Notes: a model not told the origin generated them from the sequence alone. Numbered from the stretch's first letter, positions 32,373-42,392 are shown. The stretch is DNA of 64,000 nucleotides from Methylobacterium sp. R2-1 (GCF_014191355.1 NZ_JACHWM010000011.1:62001-126000), one strand, 5' to 3'. Numbers and translations: made by a program.

Positions 32373-33245
32373 TCAAGACAAAGCAACATCCTCGATCGTT
32401 TTTCCCCGGGCCCGGATGGCCCGGTGCATGTCCCAACAGGTAAAGCTTGTCCAGTAGGGAAGTCTGACCGCGCCAATATCATTTTGGAATTGATCCAGCG
32501 CCCGTTGGCTCCACTCGCCCCAACTTCCGTCGGCTCCCCATGGGCCAAGGTCGTATCCCAGAAATAACAAGGCTTTCTGCCGCGCGATCGTACTCCAGAA
32601 GACTGTCCACACGTCTGGGATCGAAGGATCCTCATAGATACCGCGGAGAACGGTAGCGAAGGGAAATCCGGCAACATCCTGCTTGTAGCCTGGGCAGATG
32701 TCATGATGGCCATGATGATGGGCATGCGGAATATGAGGCCACCGCGCGATGATTTCCTTGCCGACGGAAATCATCATCTCAACTTGTTCATCGGTCCAGG
32801 GCTGGACTTTCATCACCCATTTGGAGTCCGTGTCGACAGCGGTAATCCAGTCGTCCTTCGCGGGAAAGCCGGCCCGCTCGTAGCCCACATTGCATGTTTC
32901 GATACCGATACAGGCACGAGCACCCTTGGTTTTTCCGTCTGATTTCTTGCCGTCCCAACGGAGCCGCTGTTCTTTCCCGGCATGCCACGAGCGATTATCA
33001 AGACGGACGTATCGATCGACACCTTCAGCGAATGTCCGTCCGATACCGTAATGCGCCGATGAGACCCCCTTGTTCGTCGCATTCTCGCCGCCGAGCACGC
33101 GACGCGTCGTCGCCAAGTCGATGATTGCGGTCCAGTGCCACGTCACGCCCATCGGCTTGTGATCCGTGGCGCTCGTCCATCCCTTCGAGACGGAGTGACC
33201 AGCTTTCAAGGGGATTATAGCGTCATCATTGAATGTGAAGCTCAT
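32373..33245 (-). CDS. N-acetylmuramoyl-L-alanine amidase with C-terminal peptidoglycan-binding domain
   Basis: Protein of 290 residues. The N-terminal part is an Amidase_2 fold (zinc His in VTWHWTAI near residue 36; His and Cys in GHHDICPGYK near 187). The C-terminal part has the PG_binding_1 pattern LGPWGADGSWGEWSQRALDQFQ. It should cut the sugar-peptide bond of peptidoglycan. No signal peptide is present, as in endolysins needing a holin. ATG 33245 follows a strong GGAGGTAAG site. Codon and base composition are lower in GC than neighbours. Confidence 0.88.
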   Translation of the reverse strand: MSFTFNDDAIIPLKAGHSVSKGWTSATDHKPMGVTWHWTAIIDLATTRRVLGGENATNKGVSSAHYGIGRTFAEGVDRYVRLDNRSWHAGKEQRLRWDGKKSDGKTKGARACIGIETCNVGYERAGFPAKDDWITAVDTDSKWVMKVQPWTDEQVEMMISVGKEIIARWPHIPHAHHHGHHDICPGYKQDVAGFPFATVLRGIYEDPSIPDVWTVFWSTIARQKALLFLGYDLGPWGADGSWGEWSQRALDQFQNDIGAVRLPYWTSFTCWDMHRAIRARGKTIEDVALS

Positions 33246-33626
33246 CGTGAATCTTACCTCCGTCAGCAAAGCCGTTGAATATTTCTATTCAAATGTTATT
33301 CGAGCAGAATCAAAATGCAATGCTCACAACTCTGCACACCGAAGGGCCGGTGTCAAATCATCCCACAACTGCTTCAACCGTACGGCCGATTTGATCCCCC
33401 GGCAGAGGTGCTTCATGGCCGAAAAGCAGAACGAACTCCCCTGAAACGATATCTCCTGAAAATTGCAGGCGGCAGGGAAACGTTAAATCTCACGATCACG
33501 CGTGATGATGAAATATCTCACTAATCTTCTCAACTCATGGTGCAATCAGCTAGGTGCCGCCGGAGACTTGCGGCGATGCATCGTACAATCTAACTACCGT
33601 GCTCAGCCCTTCCGCATGAGTAAACG
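33246..33626. other. AT-rich intergenic region upstream of the amidase
   Basis: 381 bp with no supported gene. The line 33241-33300 is only 22/60 G+C by my count, against ~70% in flanking coding DNA (33661-33720). It probably holds the promoter of the hydrolase pair and marks one edge of an acquired segment. No integrase, att repeat or tRNA seen. Confidence 0.55.
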
Positions 33627-34478
<852 letters not shown>

Positions 34479-34499
34479 GCCGCCCCGTTCCCAGGCCGG

Positions 34500-35480
34500 T
34501 CAGTTCGTCCGGCGCGAGAGCGAGACCGCGTAGGCCGGGGAGCGGACCGCGAACATCGGATCGTCGGTCGGGCCGGCGATCCCCTCCGGCAGTTCAACCA
34601 CCGGGTCGAAGGTTCGTGCGTCGCAGGTGGCATCCGGCTCGATCGCCGTGATTGCGAGAGTGCCGAGCATCTCGGTCTTTCGCTGCTCCTCCGGCCACTG
34701 GACGGTCGGATCGCCGGTCGGGTCGCCCGGCTCCGCCAGGATCGCGACGAGGTCGAAGCGGGCCGGTCCCCGGCCCAGACGTTCCTTCAACTCGTCGGCG
34801 TAGAAGTTGTCGGGCTTCACTTTCAGCTCCTCGTCGCTGAGACCCGCCTTCTCGGCGGCCACGAACTTCAGCCTCGCCGTCTTGGTCTCGCCCTTCGCAT
34901 TCGTGAGCGTGTAGGCGTGGACACCCCAGTAATCGACGCCGGCGAAGCTCGCCGGCACTGGCCGCGCGTTGAGCCAGGCTGCCTGACGGGCCGTCTCCGG
35001 ATTCGCCGCCCCGAAAGCCTTGACCTTCTCGGCATCCGGCTTGCCGTCCGGACCCGGCGCCCGAGCCTGGAGGAAGGACAGAAGTTGCTCCGGGGTGCGC
35101 GTCGAGAAGATCGGCGCGGAGATCACGACGAACACCATGTCGCCGGAAGGATCGCTCATCCGCATGGCGAAGCCGCGGGTGACGGGCTTGGCCTTGTCCG
35201 AAATCTTCGGGTTGCTGCCGCCCATCGAGAAACGGGCCGTCACCGGCACCGCCTTCTGGAACTGGGGTGCCTTCGACAGGGCGGCAGCGCCGGGCGCAGG
35301 GGTGAACTCGCCCTTGAGGCAGATACCCTTGGCCCCGCTGGCACGCACCCCCGTATGGTTTCCGCCGGCCGCAAACATTCCGGCGACAATAGCGGCCGGG
35401 TCGGCCTCCTCGGCGCGCGCGGCGCCCATGAGACAGCCGACCGCGGCCGTGCAACCAAGGAGCATGCGAAGCCGGATCAT
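34500..35480 (-). CDS. Periplasmic catalase-fold heme protein (SrpA-like)
   Basis: Protein of 326 residues with a signal peptide (1-22). The minimal-catalase (SrpA) family is recognised by AKGICLKGEF near residue 50, RFSMGGSNPKISDKAKPVTRG near 84, WPEEQRKTEMLGTL near 270 and the C-terminal RSPAYAVSLSRR, which supplies the heme-ligand Tyr. Where relatives read HAKG (distal catalytic His) this protein has SGAKG, with Gly49 in place of His. Catalase activity is therefore doubtful; it may bind heme in another role. Confidence 0.82.
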   Translation of the reverse strand: MIRLRMLLGCTAAVGCLMGAARAEEADPAAIVAGMFAAGGNHTGVRASGAKGICLKGEFTPAPGAAALSKAPQFQKAVPVTARFSMGGSNPKISDKAKPVTRGFAMRMSDPSGDMVFVVISAPIFSTRTPEQLLSFLQARAPGPDGKPDAEKVKAFGAANPETARQAAWLNARPVPASFAGVDYWGVHAYTLTNAKGETKTARLKFVAAEKAGLSDEELKVKPDNFYADELKERLGRGPARFDLVAILAEPGDPTGDPTVQWPEEQRKTEMLGTLAITAIEPDATCDARTFDPVVELPEGIAGPTDDPMFAVRSPAYAVSLSRRTN

Positions 35481-35693
35481 GGGACAGTCTCTCGGTTTAG
35501 AATCACGCCAAGCGGGACGCCTCCCGTCATGAATTGCGCGCAATCTTTTTACAAGCGTGGTGTTCGTCACGGCTTCGTCACAGGGCAACGGATCCCAAGG
35601 ACGCGAACCGCTCAGACCCGCGGTGACGATCCCCGGCAGCGCCCCATGTAACTGCGCGTCGACCACCCGCGTGAAGTACTGCGATGCACTGAC

Positions 35694-36674
35694 ATGAAGA
35701 CGAAAAAACTCGGCCGCACCGGCCTCGACATCTCGCCCCTCTGCCTCGGCTGCATGACCTTCGGCGTGCCGGAGCGGGGTCCACATTCGTGGACCATGCG
35801 GGAAGAGGAGAGCCGGCCGCTGATCAAGCGGGCGCTCGATTTCGGGATCAACTTCTTCGACACCGCGAACTACTATTCCGACGGCACCTCGGAGGAGATT
35901 GTCGGGCGCGCGCTGAAAGACTACGCCGACCGCGACAGCATCGTGCTGGCCACCAAGGTCTATTACCCGCTGACAAGTCAGCCCAATGCCGGGGGCCTAT
36001 CGCGCAAGGCGATCTTTTCGGCGATCGACGCCTCGCTCAAGCGACTCGGCACGGATTACGTCGATCTCTACCAGATCCATCGCTGGGACTATGCCACGCC
36101 GATCGAGGTGACGCTGGAGGCGCTCCACGACGTCGTGAAGGCTGGCAAGGTCCGGTATATCGGCGCCTCATCGATGTTCGCGTGGCAGTTCGCCAAGGCG
36201 CTCTACACCGCCGACCTGAACGGCTGGACGCGGTTTGCCACCATGCAGAACCACCTCAACCTGCTCCACCGCGAGGAGGAGCGCGAGATGATCCCTCTCT
36301 GCGCCGACCAGGGCATCCCGCTCCTGCCCTGGAGTCCGCTCGCCCGCGGTCGGCTCACCCGCGACTTCGATGCCGGAAGCGCCCGGCAGGAGAGCGACCT
36401 CGTCGGTAAGAAGCTCTACGACGCCACGGTCGAATCCGATCGGCAGGTCGTCGAGGCGGTGGCCGAGGTGGCGCGGAACCGCGGTGTGCCGCGGGCGCAG
36501 GTGGCGCTCGCCTGGGTGATCCAGAAGCCGGGCGTGGCCGCACCGATCATCGGCGCCTCGAAACCCCAGCATCTCGACGATGCCATCGCCGCCCTTGATC
36601 TCACGTTGACGCGGGACGAGATCGCGCGGCTCGAAGCCTCCTATGTCCCGCACGCCGTGGTCGGATTCCAGTGA
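35694..36674 (+). CDS. Aldo/keto reductase
   Basis: Protein of 326 residues, a TIM-barrel NADPH-dependent reductase. The tetrad is intact: Asp56 and Tyr61 (FFDTANYYSDG), Lys88 (LATKVYY) and His129 (LYQIHRWD). NADPH-binding residues lie in the C-terminal GASKPQHLDDAI block. The closest look is to the YajO/Tas-like group acting on aldehydes or ketones; the physiological substrate is unknown. ATG 35694 follows a 213-bp gap after the divergent catalase-like gene. Its stop overlaps sixA. Confidence 0.92.
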   Translation: MKTKKLGRTGLDISPLCLGCMTFGVPERGPHSWTMREEESRPLIKRALDFGINFFDTANYYSDGTSEEIVGRALKDYADRDSIVLATKVYYPLTSQPNAGGLSRKAIFSAIDASLKRLGTDYVDLYQIHRWDYATPIEVTLEALHDVVKAGKVRYIGASSMFAWQFAKALYTADLNGWTRFATMQNHLNLLHREEEREMIPLCADQGIPLLPWSPLARGRLTRDFDAGSARQESDLVGKKLYDATVESDRQVVEAVAEVARNRGVPRAQVALAWVIQKPGVAAPIIGASKPQHLDDAIAALDLTLTRDEIARLEASYVPHAVVGFQ

Positions 36675-37201
36675 TGCGCCGCCTGCTGCTCCTGCGCCAC
36701 GCCAAATCCGCCTACCCACAGGGCGTGGGCGATATCGACCGCCCGCTCAATCCCCGCGGGCGCGAGGCTGCGCCGCTGATGGGCGCCTACATCGCCCGCG
36801 AAGCGTTGACGCCCGACCATGTCATGGTCTCGCCGGCCCGGCGCACCCAGGAGACCTGGGAGGGGGCGCGGGCGGAGTTGCCCGAGACGCCGATGGAGAC
36901 GATACCCTCGATCTACGAGGCGCCTGCCGGGCGCATCCTCGACGTGATCCGCACCGCCCCCGCGGAGGCGAAGAGCCTGCTCGTCATCGGGCACAATCCC
37001 GGCCTCGGTGACCTTGCCCTGCGGCTCGTGGGGGAGGGGCCGAAGGAATTGCAGAAGGATCTGCGCGAAAAGTTTCCGACCGCGGCGCTCGCCGTGCTGG
37101 AGTTCGACGCGGAGGGCTGGGAGGACATCGCCACGGGTGCCGGGCGTCTCCTGCGGTTCGTGCGCCCACGCCAGCTCGCGGCGGACATGGACGATGATTG
37201 A
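36674..37201 (+). CDS. sixA: SixA-type phosphohistidine phosphatase
   Basis: Protein of 175 residues of the histidine phosphatase (RHG) superfamily. LLLRHAKSAYPQ at the N-terminus has the nucleophile His9; SPARRTQETW near 53 and the second His in VIGHNPGLGDLA near 110 complete the site. SixA removes phosphate from HPt-type domains. ATG 36674 overlaps the reductase stop (TGATG); GTG at 36671 is an alternative. The extreme C-terminus and stop lie in a 16-bp tandem duplication (37185-37216). Confidence 0.88.
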   Translation: MRRLLLLRHAKSAYPQGVGDIDRPLNPRGREAAPLMGAYIAREALTPDHVMVSPARRTQETWEGARAELPETPMETIPSIYEAPAGRILDVIRTAPAEAKSLLVIGHNPGLGDLALRLVGEGPKELQKDLREKFPTAALAVLEFDAEGWEDIATGAGRLLRFVRPRQLAADMDDD

Positions 37202-37216
37202 CATGGACGATGATTG
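37185..37216 (+). repeat. 16-bp tandem duplication at the 3' end of sixA
   Basis: The unit ACATGGACGATGATTG occurs twice in perfect tandem (37185-37200 and 37201-37216). The first copy contains the sixA stop codon, so loss or gain of a unit would not alter most of the protein. Confidence 0.9.
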
Positions 37217-37309
37217 AGAGGTTCCGGCAGCGATCACCGAACCCTTCGCCGCCCCGCGCCGTTCCCTGACGAGAACAGCCGAGCTGACACTGTGTGAGGG
37301 AAGACCGGC

Positions 37310-38572
37310 GTGCTCCTCGAAACGCTCCTCGCCCTGACGCTTCTGGCGCCACGAATCGAGCCCGCGCTCGACGCGGCGCGGGCGCGCCTGCCGGCTCTTC
37401 CCCGCGCGGCCGAGGCGGCGCCCGCTCCGCCGCCGAGCTTCAGCCTCGTGGCGCGGGCCGTCTCCAATTGGCGGGAACAGGCAGGCGAGAACCTCGCCCC
37501 GGGCTCGCTCGCCTTCGTCGTCCGGCACGCGGCAACGGAGCCAGGCTTCGTCGCCCGTTGCGTGCGGCTCAACAATTACTGGTGCATCAAGCAGGCGCGC
37601 TGGAGCGGCGAACTCGGCGGCGACGCGGAGGGCCATACCGGCTTCGCCACCGCCGCGGACGGTGCCGATGCGGCGGCGCAGCTCCTTCGCCGCTACCAGC
37701 GCGATTACGGGAGGCGCTCGGCGCTCGCCATCGTTCGCCGCTGGGCTCCGGCCGAATGCGGTTCACCTCGGCCCGTGATGGCTGCGGCGCCCTTCGGAGG
37801 ACAGCCGAGGCGTCCGGCGCGACAGGCGCCGATGGCCGCCGTGTCCAAGACGATCGCACCCCAAGGCATCGGCGGAACGCTGCGCGCCCGTTTCCTCGCG
37901 CGGCACGGGCGGGGCGGTGTGGCGCGGGCGGCGCCCGCCGCCACGGGGGGCTTGCGGGTGCAACCCTGGTCGGCCCGTGCCCGGCTCGCCGGGTATCCCG
38001 GTCGCGCGCTCCATGCCGCGCCACGATCGACCGTCTCCGCGCCACGGCCGGCAGCCGACATCGCAGCGGGCCTGACCGAGTCCACGGCTCGGGATGCCGC
38101 GGCGGTGCCGAAGGCGGCGCACATGGCGGCGGCCAAGTCTCCGACGCCGCCGGCTTCCGCGGTCCGCTCGTCCATCCCCTCCGGTGCGGCCAATCCCGCC
38201 GCCCTGCTGGCGTCTGACCGGCTGGCAGCTGAGGCAGCGGCGCTGCCCTCGATCGCGGCCTCGCTGCCGAAGGGCAGCCTGCTCGATCTGAGCCTGCCGG
38301 CCCCGGTCTGCGCCAGCGACGAGACGCGGATCCGCAACTACGCAGCCCGGATCGCTGCAAGCGTCGGCCTCAAGCCCGACGACGACCTCCGCCTCTTCCG
38401 CGACGACGGCCGCCCGACCAACAATCTCCTGCCGGTGATGCTGGCCATGTCCTCGGTCGAACTCGGCACGCTGCACGCATCGAAAGCGCTGGTCAGTGCG
38501 GCGATCGAGCGGCTGGAGGCACGTCTCTCCGGCACCGCTTCGTCGGAGTCGCGGCCCAACTCCGCACTATAG
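37310..38572 (+). CDS. Protein with phage P5-like lysozyme/structural domain and long Ala/Pro-rich tail
   Basis: Protein of 420 residues, GTG start at 37310, with a short hydrophobic N-terminus (LLETLLALTLLAPR). Residues ~85-150 (NNYWCIKQARW ... HTGFATAADGADAAAQLLRRYQRDYG ... IVRRWAP) match the pattern of small phage 'structural protein P5' domains, thought to bind or cleave peptidoglycan. The middle (~150-310) is low-complexity Ala/Pro/Arg; a compact end (~320-415) follows. Function is uncertain. It is 108 bp after sixA. Confidence 0.6.
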   Translation: MLLETLLALTLLAPRIEPALDAARARLPALPRAAEAAPAPPPSFSLVARAVSNWREQAGENLAPGSLAFVVRHAATEPGFVARCVRLNNYWCIKQARWSGELGGDAEGHTGFATAADGADAAAQLLRRYQRDYGRRSALAIVRRWAPAECGSPRPVMAAAPFGGQPRRPARQAPMAAVSKTIAPQGIGGTLRARFLARHGRGGVARAAPAATGGLRVQPWSARARLAGYPGRALHAAPRSTVSAPRPAADIAAGLTESTARDAAAVPKAAHMAAAKSPTPPASAVRSSIPSGAANPAALLASDRLAAEAAALPSIAASLPKGSLLDLSLPAPVCASDETRIRNYAARIAASVGLKPDDDLRLFRDDGRPTNNLLPVMLAMSSVELGTLHASKALVSAAIERLEARLSGTASSESRPNSAL

Positions 38573-38901
38573 GGCTTTGCCTCGAAGAGCACCGGCCTGT
38601 CCCGGCGAGATGACCCGCGGGTAGCGGAGAAGCACTACTCCCAAGGAGGCAGATGATCGACTTCCTCCCGCTGGTATGGTCGCGGCAACGTCCTTCGGGG
38701 GCTTGAAGGAAACCGGCCGAGACACCGGTTTTCGCACTCCTGGCGACGCGATGACTCTCCTGCTCATGACGCGAAGGCAGGTGTGCCTCATCGGACGCCC
38801 GATCGCCGAGAGCGCCCGGTTCGACCCCGGCGGCACGGCGGGAGTCCTGTGCGGGATGCCCGGCCCTCGTCGACGAGCCGCACGGCCAGACGAGGATCGG
38901 G
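38573..38901. other. Leader region before the NRPS genes
   Basis: 329 bp. It contains a strong ribosome-binding site (AAGGAGG at 38643-38649) followed by a 17-codon open frame (38653-38706) and then a 7-bp hairpin (38710-38716 with 38725-38731) immediately after its stop. This is compatible with a leader peptide controlling the NRPS, or with a gene remnant. Nothing else is recognised. Confidence 0.45.
38653..38706 (+). CDS. Possible 17-residue leader peptide
   Basis: ATG 38653 lies 4 bases after a near-consensus AAGGAGGC. The peptide MIDFLPLVWSRQRPSGA ends in TGA just before a hairpin. No run of one amino acid typical of classical attenuators is present. It could be chance in high-GC DNA; the quality of the ribosome-binding site is the only real evidence. 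Confidence 0.3.
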   Translation: MIDFLPLVWSRQRPSGA

Positions 38902-41900
38902 ATGTCCTGCATCGACAGCGAGGCTGTTTTCCAGGCGGTGGGATCCTCACGGACCGCGCTGGGCGAGGGCGGGGAGAACCGGTCGGTCGTGCCGCCCGCC
39001 ACCCTGACGCCGGAGGAGCTGCAGGAGGTCTTCCGGCACCAGCTCGACGCCGTGTGCCGGGTCGTGGAGGAGCAGCTTCGCACGCTGACGCTGACCTTCG
39101 CATCCACCCGCACGAGGCCGCTTGAGCCGCAGGTACTGGAGGAGACCGTCCCGGTTCTGCCGCGGGCGGATGGGGCGGCGTCTCGGCCTCTGACCGACGG
39201 CGAGGCCGAGATCTGGCTCGCCGCGCAGTTCGGCGCGGACGCCAACGCCGCGATGACCGAGATCGTCACCCTTCGACTCGAAGGCCCCCTCGACGCCGAG
39301 CGCCTTCTGGTCGCGGTCCGGTCGGTACTCGGCCGTCACGGCGCCCTGCGCAGCCGCTTCTCCCCGAGCGGCGAGACGGTGCGAATCGATCCCGCGGGCT
39401 CCGTGCCGGTGCGCTGGGCCGATCTCTCGCGTGAGGTCGAGCCGGAGGCGGCATTCTCCACCGAGCTCCACGCGCTGGCCGGCCTGTCGTTCGATCCCGT
39501 CGCCGGCCCGGTGGCGCGGGCCGACCTCGTACGCCTCGGCGAGCGGCTTCATGTCCTCGCCCTCTCGGCCCACCACATCGCCTGCGACGGCTGGTCTTTC
39601 GCAGTCCTGGCCGAAGAGATCGCGAGTGCCTACCGCTCCGGCCCGGAGCGGCTGGCGCCAGCCACGCAAAAAGGTGGCGGCGCACCGTCGGAGGCGGGGG
39701 CGAAACGGGCGTTGGATTACTGGGCCGCGCTCTATGCGAGCCTGCCCGAGCCGCTCGATCTGCCGGCCGATCATCCGCGGCCGAAGCTGCGCGGCTTTGC
39801 CGGCGACACGCGAAGCGCCGCCCTGCCGCCGCCGCTTGTGACCGCGCTGAAAGCGCTCGCAACGCGGCAGGGTCAGACGTTGACCGCCACGATGCTCGCG
39901 GCCTTCCAGGTGCTGCTCGCGCGTCTCTCCGGCCAGGACGACCTCGTCGTCGGTCTGCCCGTGGCGGGGCAGCCACGCCTCGGCGAGCCCGGCCTCGTCG
40001 GGCACCACGCCGACCTTCTGCCGCTGCGGGCCCGGCTCGACCCGAGCGAGCCCTTCGCCGCCCATCTCGCCCGCACCGGCGCCTCCCTGGCGGAGGCTGC
40101 CGTCCACGCCGACTGCACCCTGGGGCGTCTGCTGCGCCAGCTCGACCGGCCGCACGACCCTGCGCGCCCGCCGCTGGCGCAGGTGCAGTTCAACCTCCAG
40201 CGCTTCCCCGAAGCCATCGACTTCGGAGCAGGGTTGCGCGGCGTCATCGCGCCGGCTCCGAAGCGGTTCTCGACCTTCGAGCTGACCGTCAGCCTGAGCG
40301 AGACAGCCGACGGACTGACCCTGGACGCCACTTACAACCGCGCCCTGTTCGAGCCCGCCACGATCGAGCGTTGGATCGGGCACTATCTCACCCTTCTCGG
40401 GCATCTCGCTCGCGATCCGGCGCAGGCGGTCGGGCGCGTTCCGCTGCTCGATGCGGCCGAGCGGCAGACCATGCTGGTGGCCTGGAACGCGACCGAGACC
40501 GCGCATCCTCTCAATGTCGGGGCACTCCGCGCCTTCAGGCTCCATGCGCGGCGCGACCCGGACCGGATCGCGATCCGCTTCGGTGAGGAAACCGTGTCCT
40601 ACGGCGCCCTCGACCGATGGGCCGACCGTGTCGCCGCTTCCCTGCTGGACAGCGCTCTGCCCGAGCGCGCCCGCGTCGGCCTCCTCATGCGCCGCTCGCC
40701 CGGCCTCGTCGCGGCGATGCTCGGCGCGTTGCGCGCCGGCATCCCTTACGTCCCCCTCGACCCGGCGATGCCGCCTGCCCGCCGCGCAGGCATCGTCGCG
40801 GATGCCGGGATCGGCGCGATGCTCACCCTCGCCGCCGACCGCGCCCTCATGCCCGAGGCCGGCCCGCGGGTCATCGAGGTCGACCGGCTCGACGGGCCAG
40901 CACCGACCCGCTTCCCGCGCGTTCCGGCCGAGCGGGCGGCCTACCTGATCTACACGTCGAGCACCACCGGCGCGCCGAAGGGCGTCGAAGTACTCCATCG
41001 TGGGCTCTCGAACCTGCTGTTCTCCATGGCGCGGGCGCCGGGGCTCGGGCGCGACGATCGCCTTCTCGCGGTGACGACAGTGACCTTCGACATCGCCGGG
41101 CTCGAATTGCTGCTGCCGCTGATCCGCGGCGCCGAGATCGCGCTTGCCTCCGCCGAGGAGGCGCGCGACGGCCACGCTCTCCTCGCGCGGCTCGAACGGA
41201 GCGAAGCCACCGTGCTCCAGGCGACGCCGATGACATGGCGGCTCCTGCTGGAGGCGGGTTTCCGCTCCCGCCCCGGCTTCAAGATGCTGTGCGGTGGGGA
41301 GGCCCTGCCGCTCGATCTGGCACGGCGTCTCACCGAGGGCGGCGGCGAATTGTGGAACCTCTACGGGCCGACGGAGACGACGATCTGGTCCTCGGCCGCG
41401 CGGGTCGATCCGGGTGAGGAGACGGTCACGGTCGGACGGCCAATCGACAACACGAGCCTCTTCATCCTCGATGCGCAGGGCGAGCCGGTACCGGTCGGTG
41501 TCACGGGCGAATTGCTGATCGGCGGCGTCGGGCTCGCCCGCGGCTATCTCGGTCGGCCGGACCTGACGCAGCGGAGCTTCATCGTGAGCACCCTGCCGGA
41601 ATGCTCCGGGGCGCGGCTCTACCGAACCGGCGACCGCGCCCGCTACCGGCCGGACGGACGCATCGAGATCCTGGGACGGGTCGACCACCAGATCAAGCTG
41701 CGCGGTTTTCGGATCGAGCCCGGTGAGATCGAGGCGGTGCTGCTGCGCCAGACAGGGTTGCACGCCGTCGTGGTGCTGCGCCCCGACCGCGATGGCGAGA
41801 ATCGCCTCGTCTGCTACTTCGTGCGCTCCGACGGCGAGGCAGCCCCCACCTTACGAAACCTGCGCGCGGCGCTCGCCCGCGAACTCCCGGACTACATGAT

Positions 41901-42381
41901 CCCCTCGGAATGGGTCCGGTTGTCGGCATTGCCGCTGACGGCGAGCGGCAAGATCGACCGCAAGGCGCTGCCCGCCCCGGAGACCCGGCCTTCAGGCTTC
42001 GCCGAGCCGGCCGCCGCGATACCGCTTCTCCTCAAACCCGCGCCCGAGCCGGTCACGACAGCGGACGATGTCTTGGAAGCGACGCTGGCGGCGATCTGGC
42101 GGGAGGTGCTGGGTCTCTCCGTCGTCGCGCGAGAGGATGACCTGATTGCCCTGGGCGCAGATTCGCTCAGCATGTTCCGCATCGTCGCGCGGGCTCGGCG
42201 GGAGAACCTGCCGCTCGGGGCCGGCGACCTGTTCCAGGAGCGCACCATCGCTCGGATTGCGGCCCTGCTGCACGGTCGCCTCGGGGAGGGCGGAGAACTG
42301 CCGGCCGGTCGGGCGCCGATCGCGCCGATCCGGCGCCCCCGACCCGCGGACGCCGAGCGCGCCGCGGTCGGTCAGGCGTGA
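38902..42381 (+). CDS. Nonribosomal peptide synthetase, C-A-T module predicted to load glycine
   Basis: Protein of 1159 residues. Order: ~90-residue lead, condensation domain (~95-520, HHIACDGWS at 224-232), adenylation domain (~525-1020: YTSSTTGAPKG at 684, YGPTETTIW at 821, YRTGDRARYRPDG, GKIDRKAL) and carrier domain with Ser1088 (LGADSLSMF). The ten specificity positions read by eye are D730 I731 L734 Q773 L796 G798 L820 I828 W829 K1017, the code known for glycine. A leading C domain suggests N-acylation of the product. It overlaps or abuts the next NRPS gene. Confidence 0.9.
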   Translation: MSCIDSEAVFQAVGSSRTALGEGGENRSVVPPATLTPEELQEVFRHQLDAVCRVVEEQLRTLTLTFASTRTRPLEPQVLEETVPVLPRADGAASRPLTDGEAEIWLAAQFGADANAAMTEIVTLRLEGPLDAERLLVAVRSVLGRHGALRSRFSPSGETVRIDPAGSVPVRWADLSREVEPEAAFSTELHALAGLSFDPVAGPVARADLVRLGERLHVLALSAHHIACDGWSFAVLAEEIASAYRSGPERLAPATQKGGGAPSEAGAKRALDYWAALYASLPEPLDLPADHPRPKLRGFAGDTRSAALPPPLVTALKALATRQGQTLTATMLAAFQVLLARLSGQDDLVVGLPVAGQPRLGEPGLVGHHADLLPLRARLDPSEPFAAHLARTGASLAEAAVHADCTLGRLLRQLDRPHDPARPPLAQVQFNLQRFPEAIDFGAGLRGVIAPAPKRFSTFELTVSLSETADGLTLDATYNRALFEPATIERWIGHYLTLLGHLARDPAQAVGRVPLLDAAERQTMLVAWNATETAHPLNVGALRAFRLHARRDPDRIAIRFGEETVSYGALDRWADRVAASLLDSALPERARVGLLMRRSPGLVAAMLGALRAGIPYVPLDPAMPPARRAGIVADAGIGAMLTLAADRALMPEAGPRVIEVDRLDGPAPTRFPRVPAERAAYLIYTSSTTGAPKGVEVLHRGLSNLLFSMARAPGLGRDDRLLAVTTVTFDIAGLELLLPLIRGAEIALASAEEARDGHALLARLERSEATVLQATPMTWRLLLEAGFRSRPGFKMLCGGEALPLDLARRLTEGGGELWNLYGPTETTIWSSAARVDPGEETVTVGRPIDNTSLFILDAQGEPVPVGVTGELLIGGVGLARGYLGRPDLTQRSFIVSTLPECSGARLYRTGDRARYRPDGRIEILGRVDHQIKLRGFRIEPGEIEAVLLRQTGLHAVVVLRPDRDGENRLVCYFVRSDGEAAPTLRNLRAALARELPDYMIPSEWVRLSALPLTASGKIDRKALPAPETRPSGFAEPAAAIPLLLKPAPEPVTTADDVLEATLAAIWREVLGLSVVAREDDLIALGADSLSMFRIVARARRENLPLGAGDLFQERTIARIAALLHGRLGEGGELPAGRAPIAPIRRPRPADAERAAVGQA

Positions 42382-42392
42382 GGGCGGGCAGG

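Noticed and set aside
38676..39125. 149-residue frame ahead of and overlapping the NRPS start
   Set aside because: Arg/Pro-rich shadow out of frame with the NRPS; no motif, and its end overlaps the coding start.
38947..41763. 938-residue open frame on the minus strand opposite the NRPS
   Set aside because: It is antisense to a well-supported C-A-T gene; long antisense frames are expected in high-GC DNA, and its product has no family motifs.
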